Shown here: in pieces, positions 44,955-60,100 of the stretch | Numbering within the stretch: the first letter of the stretch is position 1 | Layout of the letters: each line of letters begins with the position of its first letter | Assembly: GCA_964019415.1 (NCBI GenBank) | Contig: OZ025871.1 | Location: 8,728,213 to 8,792,212, forward strand | Direction of reading: 5' to 3' | From: Ianthella basta | Taxonomy: Eukaryota > Porifera > Demospongiae > Verongiida > Ianthellidae | DNA: 64,000 bases | The notes under the pieces: generated by a model | The model's database searches: none | What the model saw: the letters and a program-made list of their open reading frames with translations, nothing else | Told to the model about the DNA's origin: nothing | Translations under genes and position numbers: made by a program

Positions 44955-46870
44955 AGAGCGGTTCACTTGCACATGCAACGTACAGCACGTGCAAAGCAAG
45001 TTGGTACTATAGCTACGCGAGAATTTGCAGCTAGTACAATTTTTAGAAACTTGGCTTGTTGCCACTATTACTAGCATTCCTGTGAATCTTATCTCACCTT
45101 TTTAGCAACTTGTATTTCTCTTTTGCTTGCTGGCTACTATTGAAGTTAGTTACGTATAGATGTAGCTGGTAGCTCCATATGCATCCTCTATAATGTTAGA
45201 GTCTGCAAACTACAGCTTTTATTGCATTATGCAACAGGTGATCCTGTACTATGGCCACACAGGATGTCATGCTTTACCAGCTTTACCAGCTTGCACTTTC
45301 AAAACCACATGCGCGCTTATATGGTCATATGTCTGGGTAGCTTTGAAACTTCCCCTCTCGGTATTGCTACACATGCAGGAAGTCCTTGTGGGTTGAGTGG
45401 GGAATCCCCAGACCAAGTCCCGTAAATGCTTGTTAGGCATGGTGTTTACAGGATGCGAACTGACTAGCAAGCCAGACTAGAGGTTTGCAGATACAAGAAA
45501 GAACAAAGTTTTCTACAAAATACTAAAGCTGTAAGGCTGGCATAATATATATAGAAACAAGGAAAGGCTACTACACCGTGGATCATTCACCCTTGCCCTT
45601 ATATATGCAAGAGTGCTGCACCATATAGTACTACACTCTTGCATGTACCAACGTAGTGACAACGTGAATGCTCCACTGTGTAGTGACCTTTCCTTGTTTC
45701 TGTACTTATTTTATTCCAACCCAGCTGCATGTTTCTCTGTGCACTCTTATGGAGCATAGCTAAGCTCAGATTATAACGATACATTGCCACAACTACAGGA
45801 CAGCAATGCAAGTGCATGGCCCTCATGTTTTATTCTGGAGCGCAACCGAAGTGGCACTAGTGAGGGCTTCTCAGCTGGCTCAGGCATCAGAAAGGGTTGG
45901 TTCTCTAATACCAGCTTCACAACAGGGTTGAAAACCTTGCCGACGTTCCGACCAGATGCTCTGGTCTTCTTCAGGGCACTCCAGAATAAAACACGAGGGC
46001 CATGCACCTGCATTGCTGTCCTGTAGTTGTGGCAATGTATCGTTATAATTTGAGCTTAGCTACGCTCCATAAGAGTGCATGGAGAAACATGTAGCTGGGT
46101 TGGAATAAAATAAGTACAGAAACAAGGAAAGGTCACTACACAGTGGAGCATTCACGTTGTCACTACGTTGGTACATGCAAGAGTGTAGTACTATATGGTG
46201 CAGCACTCTTGCATATATAAGGGCAAGGGTGAATGATCCACGGTGTAGTAGCCTTTCCTTGTTTCTATATATATTATGCCAGCCTTACAGCTTTAGTATT
46301 TTTGTAGAAAATTTTGTTGTTTCTTGCATCTGCAAGCCTTTAGTCTGGCTTGCTAGTCCGTTCGCATCCTGTAAATACCATACCTAACAAGCATATATTT
46401 ACGGGACTTGGTCTGGGGGTTCCCCACTCAACCAACAGGGACTTCCTGCATGCGTAGCAATACCGGGAGGGGAAGTTTCAAAGCTACCCAGACATATGAC
46501 CATATAAGCGCGCATGTGGTTTTGCAAGTGAAAGCTGGTAAAGCTGGTAACGCATGACATCCTGTGCGGACATGGGACAGGATCACCTGTTGCATAATGC
46601 AATAAAAGCTGTTGTTTGTAGACTCTAACGTATAGAGGATGCATATGGAGCTACCAGCTACCTCCATACGCAACTAACTTCGATAGTAGCCAGCAAGCAA
46701 ATGAGAAATACAAGTTGCTAAAAAGGTGAGATAAGATTCACATGGATGCTAATAATAGTGACAACAAGCCAAGTTTCTAAAAATTGTACTAGCTGCAAAT
46801 TCTCGCGTAGCTATAGTACCAACTTGCTTTGCACGTGTTGTACGATGCATGTGGAAGTGAACCGTACCGC
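44955..46870. repeat. Imperfect inverted repeat, about 0.9-kb arms
   Basis: Left arm about 44955-45840, right arm about 45979-46870, with roughly 85-95% complementarity by eye and a 138-bp spacer. Each arm also holds a smaller inverted repeat (45553-45700 and 46118-46262) beginning ACAAGGAAAGG. Open frames near 45222 and 46644 are mirror images and are probably not genes. Confidence 0.88.
45938..45978 (-). ncRNA. Hammerhead-like motif in palindrome spacer
   Basis: Minus strand: TGCC, CTGAAGA, A, stem II GACCAG-AGCAT-CTGGTC (perfect), GGAAC, GTC, GGCA (pairs with TGCC). The layout is the same as at 9229-9271, but the conserved GAAA reads GGAA, which would be expected to weaken or abolish cleavage. 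Confidence 0.4.
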
Positions 46871-47890
46871 GCGTCTGACGCATACGTTACGTGCATAGTA
46901 GCTGTGGATTACAAAGAAGAATGGCCATTGCATGAGGCATCCATCCGATTATCCTCCTTAACTGTATCCATATAGCTAGGGCTAGCTGGAGCCCCCCCCC
47001 CCCTCTAGGATTTCTCTCCCCCCGACCAAATCGGCCCTATGGAACTCCTGTCTTAGTACAGGAGTCTGAGAATGCAGCGTTCTTTCAGTTATATGCGCAA
47101 ACCTATATATACCTAAGCGACGGCGTACGCGTGGGGCTGGGGCAAAGTGCATGTAACTGGCACAAAATAAAGCAGTAGCCACGTACGTTATAGCACAGAT
47201 AATATACCTCCTGAATTGGCAACCATCTCGCTATTGACAAATAAAGTTGTATTGTTTTTGGCTGTGTTGCGCTCTATACTCCCGATTTGATGGCAGTATA
47301 ACTGCACTAATCTCATTTTGCAGTCCATTATAAATGCTGTAGATAGGAGATTTAGATATAGCTAGCTATTGGTAGAAATCACATACTAAGCCTCTGTAAC
47401 AGCGTAGTGTACAGGTTTTGAGTCGCCTTGCAACAAGAAACATATTGCAATATCGGACGAAAACCAAGTTACGAACACACTTTAACTTATTTGATATTTA
47501 CTTTACACTGTGACCAGTAATGCTCAGCCATGCATTATACCGTGATGATTACGAAGGGAGTTATATAGCTAGCTCGTTCCACAGGTTGTATTGCGGCCTT
47601 GCAGACATCTCCCTTTACCTAATCTCACCTTGCGACAGCCTGTCGATTGTAGGCAGGCTTAATCAGATCGAATTAGGTATCATTCGGATTGGCCTGAAAC
47701 GATGCGTTGCTCGATACGCCATTATTTCACCCTCGCACTTTCATTGCCAGAACAGGACACGAGAAGTTGGCTTATTGCTAACTTCACAGCCAGTCTTATT
47801 GCTAGTACCTTCTTAGCACCTCTTAGGAACTATTAACTTCAACTGTTAACACAATGTCTGTCAACTTTATTGCAGGAAAGTTCCTGAACA
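46871..47890. other. Upstream region of the receptor gene
   Basis: No exon identified. The last 100 bp before the ATG at 47891 likely contain the 5' UTR; no TATA box or other element was recognised with confidence. Confidence 0.4.
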
Positions 47891-50800
47891 ATGGTTTTCC
47901 TTGTGCGCAATTATGTAGTGCTAGTAGTGGTACTAATGGCCCATTGTGGTAAGTCCACTTGTCAGTCCTCAGCAATGTGTGATCATGACTGAGGGAGTGA
48001 GTATGTGCAGAATTAAAATGTTATGCTCATGCATTTCTGTTGTCTAGTTATAGATTAGACAGTGGAGAAATGTAGCAGTGCTTTCATATATTCAATTGAA
48101 TTCAATTCAATCTATAATCAATTCATATATTTCTGGATCGAGATGATGCTGAAGGCCCTGTCAGTAAGGAAACTTATTATACTGATCTAGATCTCTGTGT
48201 ACTAGGCAAGCTGTGTTGTGATACATAGTTGGTGTAGTTCTTTGTCCTGTTTGTATTCTTATAGCATACTCACTGCATATGACAGGTTTCCTGATCTAGT
48301 CGGCTTCATTCGAATTCTCAATAGATGGCAAAACAATGAAGTGCTTTATAGATCAAAGGTGAAGAAATGTCGCAGAGACTAAAATTGCAGGAACCTGCCC
48401 CTAACAAAATTTAATTCTTTCATGAATTGTAATGAGCTAGCACTAATTGTGGCAGATGCATGTCATTAGAACAACCCAGGTTGGCATCTTCGTTCAATAA
48501 CCACCATTGATGAATGTGAGAAGTCCATATACCTTTGTGAAATTATAGTTTTAGACAAAGTGTGCCAGTAGCATGGATGCCCTTAATTGACTATAAGCAC
48601 AATGAGAGTTGTTAATACTATGATTGCATGGTACACATCTCAAGGTTATGATCAGAAGTGTTTTTGATAGGGGTTAATTATGTACATATAAAGCTTTCAT
48701 CATGCATGGAGAAATATTGAACAGATGTATAATATTTATTGCACAATCCTAGCCCAGCTCTGCAGTACTACTCAATGGTGTCACATTCATTCATTCCTCA
48801 TTAGCCCTTTCAGAGCATATTGGTATCCCTTTGGCCCCCGGATAGCCCTTCCCTTTGATACTGTGCAGGGCCTTTTGTCTGGTTAGTGTGTACAGTGCAA
48901 GGCTGAAAGTGATATGCAATAACATTTATTATGAGCATAAATGGACTATTGATTCTTATAAAATCGACATATAATTATAAAATTATAAATTACAACATAT
49001 ATATCGATGTACACATTACTTAATTGAGCAAACTCTCCTGCTTCTACTCAGATACACCTGCTGCCATTACCCCTGTGCATATTTTATACAGCTGTGGCTG
49101 GGAAAACAACTGTAGAGGCTACAGCAGTGCTATGGCATGGTGTCAAAATATGGGCATACCTGCTTCGAGTACTGGACAGCTGAACATCACCTCTGCAAGG
49201 ATTACTCACAGTGGGGTGTACCATTGCTGCAGCATTCCCAATTGCTGTGATGCTGCAGCACGCTCTGAGAATATTTTTCTGGACAGCACAGTGAATGTAA
49301 CTGTGTATGGTAAGCTAACACTATTCAATAGTTCTGAAGTAGATCGAGGATTCAATAAGTGATATGAAATGAAAAAGGACATATGCTACATATTGATAAT
49401 TGCAATAATTACCACTTCCTGTTTCTTTAGAACCTCACCTTAGCAAGTGCAAAGCATGCAAATTCTTGTGACAATTAAGCAACTTTGCAATACCATCAGA
49501 CTAGCAAGGAGTAATATTATCTATACTTAACAGTAAACACAATTATGAGAGGATTCAATCCTGGTTAATCCAAATTTCCTATCACAGGTGCATGTATAAA
49601 TTATAGCCAAGCCAGTGCATTGCCATATCTTGTGCACTACTGATTGTGTACTCTAATATCATTGCTAACCTGCAGGGCATGCCATTGTTTCTCCAGCTAG
49701 TGCAACATGTAATGGTCAGGATCCATGTACTGTACCTTATGATGTCACACAGCCCTACATTGAGATCTCCAACACCATTGGCTATTATCCATCAAACATC
49801 ATGGAAACTAATAGGCAAGGCATTCAAGATGGCGTCTGGAGTGTAGTGAATCCTGCACAGGTCATGAACACCATTTACAGTTGCCGCAACTCTTCCTGTG
49901 AGAATCGGACAACTCAAAATGACATTGGCTCTTTGATCTTTTATGGTAAATATGGACACAATGCTGTAATTACAAATTTGGAAAGACTGAACAGTAGTTT
50001 GCAGCTGGTCTACAGTATCGATGCAGTGCCCATTAGCTCATCTCGTTGCACGTATGCAGCACAAACTGCTGTGACATATGCTTTTGAGGGTAAGTGAAAT
50101 ACATGACATTGTGTACTTGACATTGTGTAGCTTGCGGTTAGGGTTAGGGACTTTAAGTGGACTGAATTTGTACAGTGCTCCAATCATTCCGCACAATGAG
50201 ATAGCATGGCTATTAGTACTTGATGCAAATTTCAAAATTCTTAAACAAACAACCTATACCTAAAGAGAGAATCCTTCTTTACTGTGCGATTGAAACCCAA
50301 AATATCTTGCAAAATTAATGTGCATTTCCAGAAAAAAGCATAATTAAGAGAGTCAACCTTAAATTTCGTGAAATCAACATTTTCAATGTCAATTGCATAA
50401 TCATTGGTGCATTAAGCGCAAACCATGCACTAGAGACCTGAAGTACATATGGCATGTTGTAGTACAACTATGCAGGCAACTTTTAAGAGACTATGGGATC
50501 TTAACTCATTTTCGCCGGTATAATCCTATCTAAACACTTCATGCACTAAAAGCACTTTTTAGCAAATAGATTTGCTTCTAAAGTTTCTAGCAAGGTGAAT
50601 GTTTGGGAATTATTAGATGATGTACGAAAGATGTTTTCTTAAACGTTTTGGATTTTCACTATAACTCCCTCTAGAAATAAGATCTGAAACGCAATATCAA
50701 TTAGACATGATTTATTGATAGCATGTGTCATGTGATCTGTCCTCCCACTCACACATGAAAAATTTGGTCAAATTTGACCCAGAAATGTGTATGACAAGTT

Positions 50801-51072
50801 GTTATTAATCATCACAGAGGCACATTACCTCTTTTTCCTCAAAAATAAAAATGTAACCTTTAGGATTGGAGCACTGTACATTTGTGTGTGGACGATGGAG
50901 AGGAACGCATGTCTATGTGAAGATGAAAGATTAAGTGGGCAATTGCAATGCTACAGATTCTCTGCACCCCAGCTATTTTGAAAAAATACAATAATGTAAT
51001 TGTATAATTATAACAGATTTAGATAAACTTGGCAAAAGTGTAGAGCTTGTCTAACATATGCTAATAAATTAT

Positions 51073-51116
<44 letters not shown>

Positions 51117-54100
51117 TGTGTGTGTGTATGTGTGCATGTCATGTGAGTGTGCACGCGTGCGTGTGTGCGTGTGTGTGTACATGTGTGCATCTGTTTTGCG
51201 CGTGCGTGTGTGTACATGTGTCTGCGTTTATGTGTGCATGTTCATGTGTGCGTGTGTGCGTGTGTGCATGTGTGTGTGCAAAAAAGAGGTGTGAAACTTT
51301 GAGCATGCAGGCAGAGAGTACAAGAATGATAAAGAGTTAAAGGATTGTACATTGTACAGACACATGTAACAATAAAGTATAACTGTTTTATTGTCTTTGG
51401 AACCATTCAACTGAGTAATATTTCTTGTGAAATAGCTATCATTTTGTATGCCTTCCCTCTACAGTAACAAGTCATATACCCTTACCAACACCATCAGCAA
51501 TGCCAGGTATACTATAATTACTTGCACAACATGTATGATCACAACTGAGTAAGCACACTTACCATGCACACACATACACATGTATAGTCACACACACACA
51601 TACCCACACATGCTGAGAAGCAATATAGTGTATTATAGTGGTTGCCCTACAACAATGTGGATACCCATGCATTAAACACTGCACTGGACCTGAATATTTT
51701 CTGCTTATATATACACACCAAACTATAATCATGTACTGTGATGTTTGTGCTTTTAGATCAAGTTATCCAGCATGCAACACCTATGCAGTCTGGAGTCAGA
51801 TTTCCATGCTGTATCAATGTGTTAGCATGCAAGTGCAAATTTATTTTCATGCGTGAGTATCACCTTGTGGAAAGTCTTAGACATGGACAGACTTAGACAG
51901 AGTTGGACAGACTTAGACAGAGTTGGACAGACTTGCATTGTTCACATAAAAAAACATGGAAATTCATTGTCTTTGCATTATGACATGATGTGTATAAATG
52001 TCCAACCATTTCAAATTCACTGCTGAAATTTATTGCTACACAATTGTTTCAATATTTCATTTTCTTTCAGTGGTCACCATCACATTTAGTCCTCAGAACT
52101 ACACTGTTTTTGAGGGCACCCCAGCTGAGCTCATATTATTGCTGGATAGACCATCACAGAGTCCCATCATTGCTCTTGTCACTACAATGGACCTCTCAGC
52201 TACAGGTGATTTGTACTTTACATTTAAATCTGCCCACCATTATCTGTTGTGTCCAAGCTGATGCATGATTTTGACATGGAGATTATCTTCCAACCATCCA
52301 GGCGACGCTGACTACACCACTGGCTCCTTTAGAGCAATCTTCCCATCAGGAACACTGAAGGTTACAGTCTCTGTGCCTACACTAAGGGATAACCTTGCCG
52401 AAGACAGTGAACACTTCAGGGCCAGTTTCAGCCTTGCTTTTGATCCAGGAAATGTGATTATTGGCTCTCCTTACATTGCTTTCGTTACCATCATTGATGC
52501 TACACGTATGTACTTTGATTTGCATGTCTGATAATTTCATGACTGAGCTGTGTCTTTCTCTGTGCAACTTTGTCGGCATGAATCTGATATTTTTCTTCTT
52601 TGCTTTTCAGCTAGGATCCCAGTGCAATTTAGTCAAATGAGTTATAAAGTTAAGGAAGGATCCGATGCAAAAGTAAATGTTGCTATCACCTTGGAATCAA
52701 TTGAAAGTAACCCTGAGTTTGGCTTCACTGTCCTTGTCCATGTACAGGATGGAAGTGCTACATGTGAGACTGTCATATATACTTGCTTTGAGATTGCTAA
52801 GTCAGTGCTTCTCCATACTTATGTAGTTAGGGCATTAAAGAGAGTCCATTTGTTAGCATTTGGTTTGATAATTGGACTATGAATTCAAAACAATTTGATG
52901 TCCTGTGATGATGCTGATAGAACCCAACTTGTTGCTTGGTTATCTCTGACTGATTCAAAGATAATACCTTCTCAGACACAATAAATGTAAAATCTATTGT
53001 TAGATCACAGTTGTAATAACCTTCACTTCTTCAGGTAATTATTGTCATGCAAGCTATTCATTAATCTTTTACTTAAAACCTAAAGCCCATGGAAAAAGAT
53101 TTGACATTCATGGCGAAGGTATAATATTATTGCCTGGAACAAACCTGAGCGAGGAACTGGAGGAATCATCTTGGAATTGTCGCATGCTCTCACAAAAGAC
53201 ATAGCACAGTATGAAATTTCACATGCACTTTGTTAAGTGTCAAAGTAGGCTAATAGGATTCAAACTTGGGATAAAGATTAGGTTGAACTATTGCCTAAAA
53301 TTTCACCCAGTTATGGTGTGAATTGGTTCAATCACTCATTCATTTACCACCAGAAGCACAACACAAAACAACATGTGGCTTAATGGTGTGATATAAAATA
53401 AACTTTAAGCACCTGCAAAGGTGTTGCAATTGTTATAATGATATTCCTTGTTTGACTACCCCTTCCCACAGATGGTTCTGACTATGAGGTTATTAGACAT
53501 TTTGCGGTAAGCTTCCCTGCAAGAGTAAATGTTGTCACCTTCAATGTGACCATCAGTAATGACGAAGTTGCAGAGTGTGAAGAAAGTTTTACCATGGATC
53601 TAGAGATCCCTAGAGCAGCTACAGCAATGGGTGTCATCAAAGGAACAACTCACACTGCAACCGTCCACATTGGAGATGATGATGGTTGGTGAAGTAATTG
53701 TAATGGTGTACAGACAGGTGCACAGTTGCGATGTGTCCTTGTGCATTTTGGGTTGCAATTGGTGGTAGGTATAAATATTACCATGGCAATTGCATCATAT
53801 TCCAACTTTTGCACCAGGAATTATCACTTAATAATTGGTTTTACGAGCTAGTAGTAGAGTAAAAGTATTGAAGCACCAGAGGGCTCATAATTTGAAGTTG
53901 ACACAGTATCGCTATCAGTATTGATAACCACAATTGATGTGAAGTGGTCCCTTTCTCAAATTGCTTTCAATTTTTAAGCAGCAAGGGCAGTCACCGAAGG
54001 AAGTCAGTACGGAATCCAGTAGTCACACGTACAGTCAGATATTCAGTGACGCCTGGTCCTCTGTCAACAGACACTGCCCTAGCTAGCTCAAACAGATAAC

Positions 54101-57100
54101 AAAATTAATTACTGAGTGAAAATGAATAATATTATGTATATGTGTGTATGTGCTGAACATGTTCTGTACATAATGTGAGTTCATGGAAAGACATGATCAG
54201 TAGCTAATTAAAGGCTTCATCAAATGTGGTACGCAAAGAATAATTATCTCCCAACAGTTGGAAGCAAACAGGTAGATACAACATGAATAATAAGTGAAAT
54301 CAACAGCATTTCTAAACTTTATTAAAAAGCCCTGCACCAGAAGCTTAAGCAGATGTACAGCTGAGCTGATTTGATTGAAGCCGATTATTATAGATGTATA
54401 CATTACCATGGATCACTGACAAGTACAGATATTCTCGTTCGCCACTGCATGTAAGGTACTTTAGCTTTAAATTTTCACAGCCCACAGTACTGTAATGCTG
54501 TACAAACGTGCATTTGCATTTGCATGAAATATTCATCAGTGAGTTAACCATTAAGGCCATTGTGTCCATTACATCATTCGTAATCTGCCTTAAAAAATTA
54601 TAGCCATAATTATTGTCACATTTGGAACTGCATACTGACATGTCTGGTCTCATTTTATAGTGCTGCAGATTTGCTGTTTGTTTAAACCTTACTCACCTAT
54701 TCTTCATTCAGCTATTGTAGACTTTCACTTTACTTCTACTAATTACACTACAACTGAAAGGAGTGGTGTACTCCAGCTCAATGCCAGCCTTTCTACTGCT
54801 GCACATGTGCCAGATGAATTCTCAAGATCTTTGTCAATAGCATTAAAGAATGGAACAGCTCAATGTAAGATTTAGTGCAGTCATAGAAAGGGAGGGTGCT
54901 TTGCTAGTGGAATACCTACTAGTAATTATGTAATTAAGGTAATTGTTTACCAACAATGGATTCACTCAAATATTAGTCATCTAAAGTGCCCAGTATAAAT
55001 CATAATTTGGTGGCGTGTATATAGAATTGGAATTGCAAGATTGCTGAGGGTAACTGAAAATGGAGAATAGAATGGAAGGCAAATTCTTGAACTGTTTCAT
55101 TGGCGTGTTGCTTAGGGTAAATTTATGCAAACTTATGCAACATTTGGACAGTGGACCATGGTTATATATCACATTAGCAAAGGATGACTGTTGCAAAGAG
55201 GTAATGTAAAACTGTCAAGAAGCACGTACATATATGTCAGACATGCTATAATTATGTATTTGTTATAACACCTCCTTGAGGGATGTTGCTGATTAAAAAG
55301 CACTCCCCCTCAGGCACTTCGTGCCCTCCTGCCTTGTGCCTATAAATCATTGACATCCTGAAAGGAGGTGTTATAAGTGGTTTATTTGCCGAACAAAGGA
55401 AATGCTAATTTTTTGCCAAATAAGGATGGCATTAGGGAAATGCTGCGAATTAATCCACTGCAGCGCTATTATATTTATTGCTTAGGAGAGCTAGCGTGGA
55501 GCCAAGTGAACCAGGCAGACACGTCCATAACCTACTCCTCCAGAAACTTGTTCCTTTACAAAGGAGACTGTCTTGCCTATCTCCTACAATATGATCGGAG
55601 GCACACAAGGCAAGGCTTGGCTGGTAAATCACGCATCGACGGAAGATGTATCTAATGTCATTGGAGGCAGAAGGAGCCAAGCTGGCTCAAAGGAATTTGT
55701 CAGTGGGATGGCACGCTGGATCGGTGAGAAATTGACAATAATCAGAGTCTCTATGACTGATTCGGTAGCTAGCTAGCTGCCTGTGATATCTTTCGGGACG
55801 GCCTCTTGTGTGAAAGAATTGGCCACCTCAATTCAATTCAATTCAATAACCAAAATGGATACATCTCCAATACTGGAGGTCATCCCTATACTTATACACT
55901 GATATGTTAGCATGGCAAGTAGTTAGTTATACGATATAGAAGCTATTTAAAATTATCTGTCCATCTTGAGCGTGGTCTTCCTCTTGGTCTCTTCCCCTCC
56001 ATCTCTCCAACAAAAACTTTCTTTGTTAACCTCTCATTGCTCATTTCTTCCAGTCTAACCCTCCAATTCTCCTGCCTTCTCTTCACTGCATCCAAAACAC
56101 TTCCTTGTCTCAACTTCTCCCTAATGTCTACATTTATCATCCGATCCAACCTAGTCACACCTTCGATCCGCCTCAACACCTTCATCTGGGTGGCCTGCAC
56201 TTTCAGTTGCTGCTGCTTAGATAGAGTCCACGTCTCACAACCGTACAATAATGTTGGCATCACTGTGGCATTCACTACTTTCAGCTTAGTGCTCCTGCTC
56301 AATTCCTTCCTTCTCAGTACTACATCATTCAACCCTCCGATCACCCGTGTTGCACCCCCAATCCTTGCCTCTACTTCCTTCTCCATTCTCCCATCACTAC
56401 TAATCATCACACCCAAATACTTCATTACATCTACCTGTTCTATTACCTCTTCATCAATTTTGACTTCACATTCCTCTCTCTTCCTTGCAATCCTCATCAC
56501 TTTAGTCTTTCTCCAATTCACCCTCAGCTCCCACCTGCTCAGCACATCACTCATCACCTGTAAATTGTGCTGTAGCCCTTCCACTGATTCTGCCATTACC
56601 ACCATGTCATCCGCAAAAAGGAGTAGCCCTACATCACCAGTTGACAACTTCACCTCCCTCAGAAACTGCCTTCTTGCCTCCCTCGTCACACTGTCGATAA
56701 ACACATTAAAGAGCCATGGTGAGAGAGTGCAACCCTGCCTCACACCTCTATGCACCTCAAACAACTCTGATTCCATTTCCCCAACTTTCACCTTGGCCCT
56801 TCCGTTGACATACAGTGCCTGAATTGCCCTTAACAGCCTTCCTTTCACCCCATAAGCATATAGCACTTTCCACAACTTTTCCCTGCTTACATTGTCGTAT
56901 GCCTTTTCCAGATCCACAAAAGCCATGTATGTTTTCTTATCTTTCTCGATGGTTTTCTCCACAATTTGCTTGACTGCAAAAATTTGGTCATTGCACCCCC
57001 TGCCAGTTCTGAAACCTCCTTGCTCGTCCATCACTTTGTCAACTGTTGCCATCTTCACCCGCTCATTCAATACCCTCGCAAACACCTTACCAACAATACT

Positions 57101-60100
57101 CATTAGACTAATTCCTCTGTAGTTTGCACACTCTAGTCTGCTTCCTTTCTTGTGGACTGGTACTACCACTGCATTCTTCCAGTCTCCAGGGGCTACCCCC
57201 ACTCTCCACACCAAATTGAATACATCTGCCATCCACTCTATCACCACTTCACCCCCTGCTTTTAACATCTCCGGCAGAATCCCACAAATACCAGGTGCCT
57301 TTCTCATCTTAAGCCTCTTCACCCCATTTCTCACTTCCTCCTTCATTATTCCCATATCATCCTCCTGCATTGCCTCACTACACTGTGTGTCTGAGAGGGG
57401 CTCTCCCACTTCATGGAATAACTCTTCAAAGTGCTCTTTCCACCTGCCAATGACTTCAGCCCCCTCTGACAATACTTGACCATTCTTACCATTAATACGA
57501 GTCATACTCTCCTTTGTCATCCTGTTTCCATTCACCCTAGCCCAAAAACGTGGCTGATTGCCTTTTGCATCCTTCTCCAATTCCTTCCCAAACTGCACCC
57601 ACTCATCATTTTTAGCCTTTCTGACTAATTTCCTTGCCTCTAGCTGTGCCTCATTGTACCTTTGCCTAGCTTCTACATTGCCAGTGTCCAGCAGCCGCTT
57701 ATACAGCACTTTCTTCTTTTGCACTGCACTCTTCACCTCCTCATTCCACCATCTTGTTCTCTTTACCTGTCCACTTCTCCACCTCATTGTCCCACACACC
57801 TTCGTTGCTGCCCCCACTATACCTTCTTTCAACTCCTTCCATGCCAATTCAACATCCTTTCCTGATGCACACCCACCAGCTCTAGCTTTCTCATACAGTT
57901 CAGCAATCACTGCCTGGTATTCTCTTCTCACCCTATCATGCTTCAAATTGCGAATTTTAATCTTCTGTCTCCCCCTCACTTGACTACAGTTCTTCACTCT
58001 CCTAGCCTTCAGCTTTATCTTCATCAACACTAGGTAATGGTCACTTCCTATTTCTGCCCCCCTCACTGCCTTGACATCCATTACCTGCTTCCTAGCCTCC
58101 TTTCCCACCAAGAAGTAGTCAATAAGGGACCTGAGCCCTCTGCCTCTACATTCCCAAGTGTACTTATGGATTCTTTTGTGTGGGAACCATGTGTTAGAAA
58201 TCCACAGATTGTACTCATTACAAAACTGCAGCAGTCTCCTCCCATTCTCATTGCACACTTCCTCACCATACCTACCAAGGACTTCACCCCAGATACTTGT
58301 ATCATCACCCACTCTAGCATTCATATCTCCCATCACAACCAATAAGTCACCACTCACCACTCTTCCAACAGTCTCTTGCAGCCTCAAGAAAAACTCATCC
58401 TTGCAAGCATCGCTACAGTCCTCGGTGGGCGCGTATACTTGCACCACAGACACCCACACGCCCTCTATCTTCAACCGTATCGTCACAATTCGTTCGTCTA
58501 CACACCTCCATTCCTTCAAAAACCGACCGAATCTTTCTGACAGCAAAATCGCCACACCCGCTTTCGCTCTACCTGTCTGCACGCCCGAATACACGCACGT
58601 AGTATCCCCAATCATCCTCATACCGTTTCCTCTCACTTTCGCTTCACTGACACCCAACACCTCCAGCCGATACTTCTTCATTTCAGCGACCAGCTCCTGC
58701 TCCCTTCCGTTCAACGTTCTTACATTCCAACACCCGAATCTACTTATATCACTCACTAAATCACTATCATAGTTCTTAGCGCTCATCTTTCACCGTCCTT
58801 AGTTTGCTGACAGGCTGTCTATGACCATCACCCAGCGCAGCTGCCTTCCGCCATTTTTTAGCGCCACCTTTGACACACAAATTTAATTTTGATAGCTAGA
58901 GTACAACAGAACAGCAGTAAGCAGTTGCTGAGTGCTTCCAATAAGATGGAGCTTTTTGAGCTATTTCATAACTATAGCGCCATAGATCAAGATATTCTAA
59001 ACCCATCCACCATATTGAAATGGTAGTGTAAAGTATCTATGATGGATGGCTACATATGTCCATGCAACACGCACTTGCATGTGAGGTGTAACTTGTTGTT
59101 ATTGATTTAATCACACTGAACACGATTAGATATTTTCATGAACCCGATTTGATGTTCTTGCTCTCCATTAAGTTATATAAACTGCTCTCCAATAAGATAT
59201 AATCGCTGTCTGATTGGAAACTGTCATCTCTCACAACAAGTAGCACACTGACTGTTGTAGTCACTCAATAAACATAGCAGCCACCTAATAACAGTAAGTT
59301 AAGCTGTATTTTTAAGGAGACATGCAGGTACCTGCTACTGTGAATTTTTTACCAGCAGTGCAACAAGAGGCCATACACTGTGGCCATATTATTTTTCAAA
59401 ACACGTCCTGTGCATGTCTGAGAATTATTGGTGTGTTTCAACCAGTAAAGTTTCAGCAATTAAAGCACTTTTGAATTCCTCTATTTTAGAATACAAATTT
59501 TTGAAGGGTGATTTCTGAGGCAATATATACCATGTTGCTATTGTAACAAGACAGAGAAGGGTATGGGATTTCTACTTATTAGTCCTGTTCTAGTAAACAG
59601 AATTTTATACAGGATAGGAAGAATTTATAATATGAATACACATCTAATTACGAATCGCTGGAAACACTTAGATTTACATGAAAATGTCTAGTAAAGCTGA
59701 ATTTAATATCTTTGTTAACAAAGAACAATTTTGATCAGTTGTTGAACTACTACCATATTTTCTTCCAAATTCCTTCAATGGCTGATTAAGGAGCTTTCTT
59801 GTAAGCTCCGAAAATTATAATTGTGCTGAATAGTCTTTCGTCAAAACCATACAGCTTTGAATATAATTTGAATAAATTAGCCTATGATAATATGCAATTG
59901 ATTATTCTCTAATGTAATAGTTAACACATGTGAATGCCCAGTGGCAATGCTCTATGAAATCATACACAGGAATATGTAATATATCTAAAAGATACCATAT
60001 TATATAACTATAAATAATATTATGTTCAGTATTGCCAATTCCTCTGCAGTTGGAGAAGATTTTACAACCCTAACTGGAGAGCAAGTTCTCACAGCTATGT

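Noticed and set aside
45193..46673. Paired ORFs (67-81 codons) on opposite strands as homologous genes
   Set aside because: They are mirror images in an inverted repeat and show no recognisable domain.
47520..47816. 98-codon ORF just before the receptor gene
   Set aside because: It lies in the presumed promoter/5' region, has no signal or domain, and is not needed by the gene model.
56037..58772. Long plus-strand ORFs (141-261 codons) at 56-59 kb
   Set aside because: They are antisense shadows of the LINE ORF.
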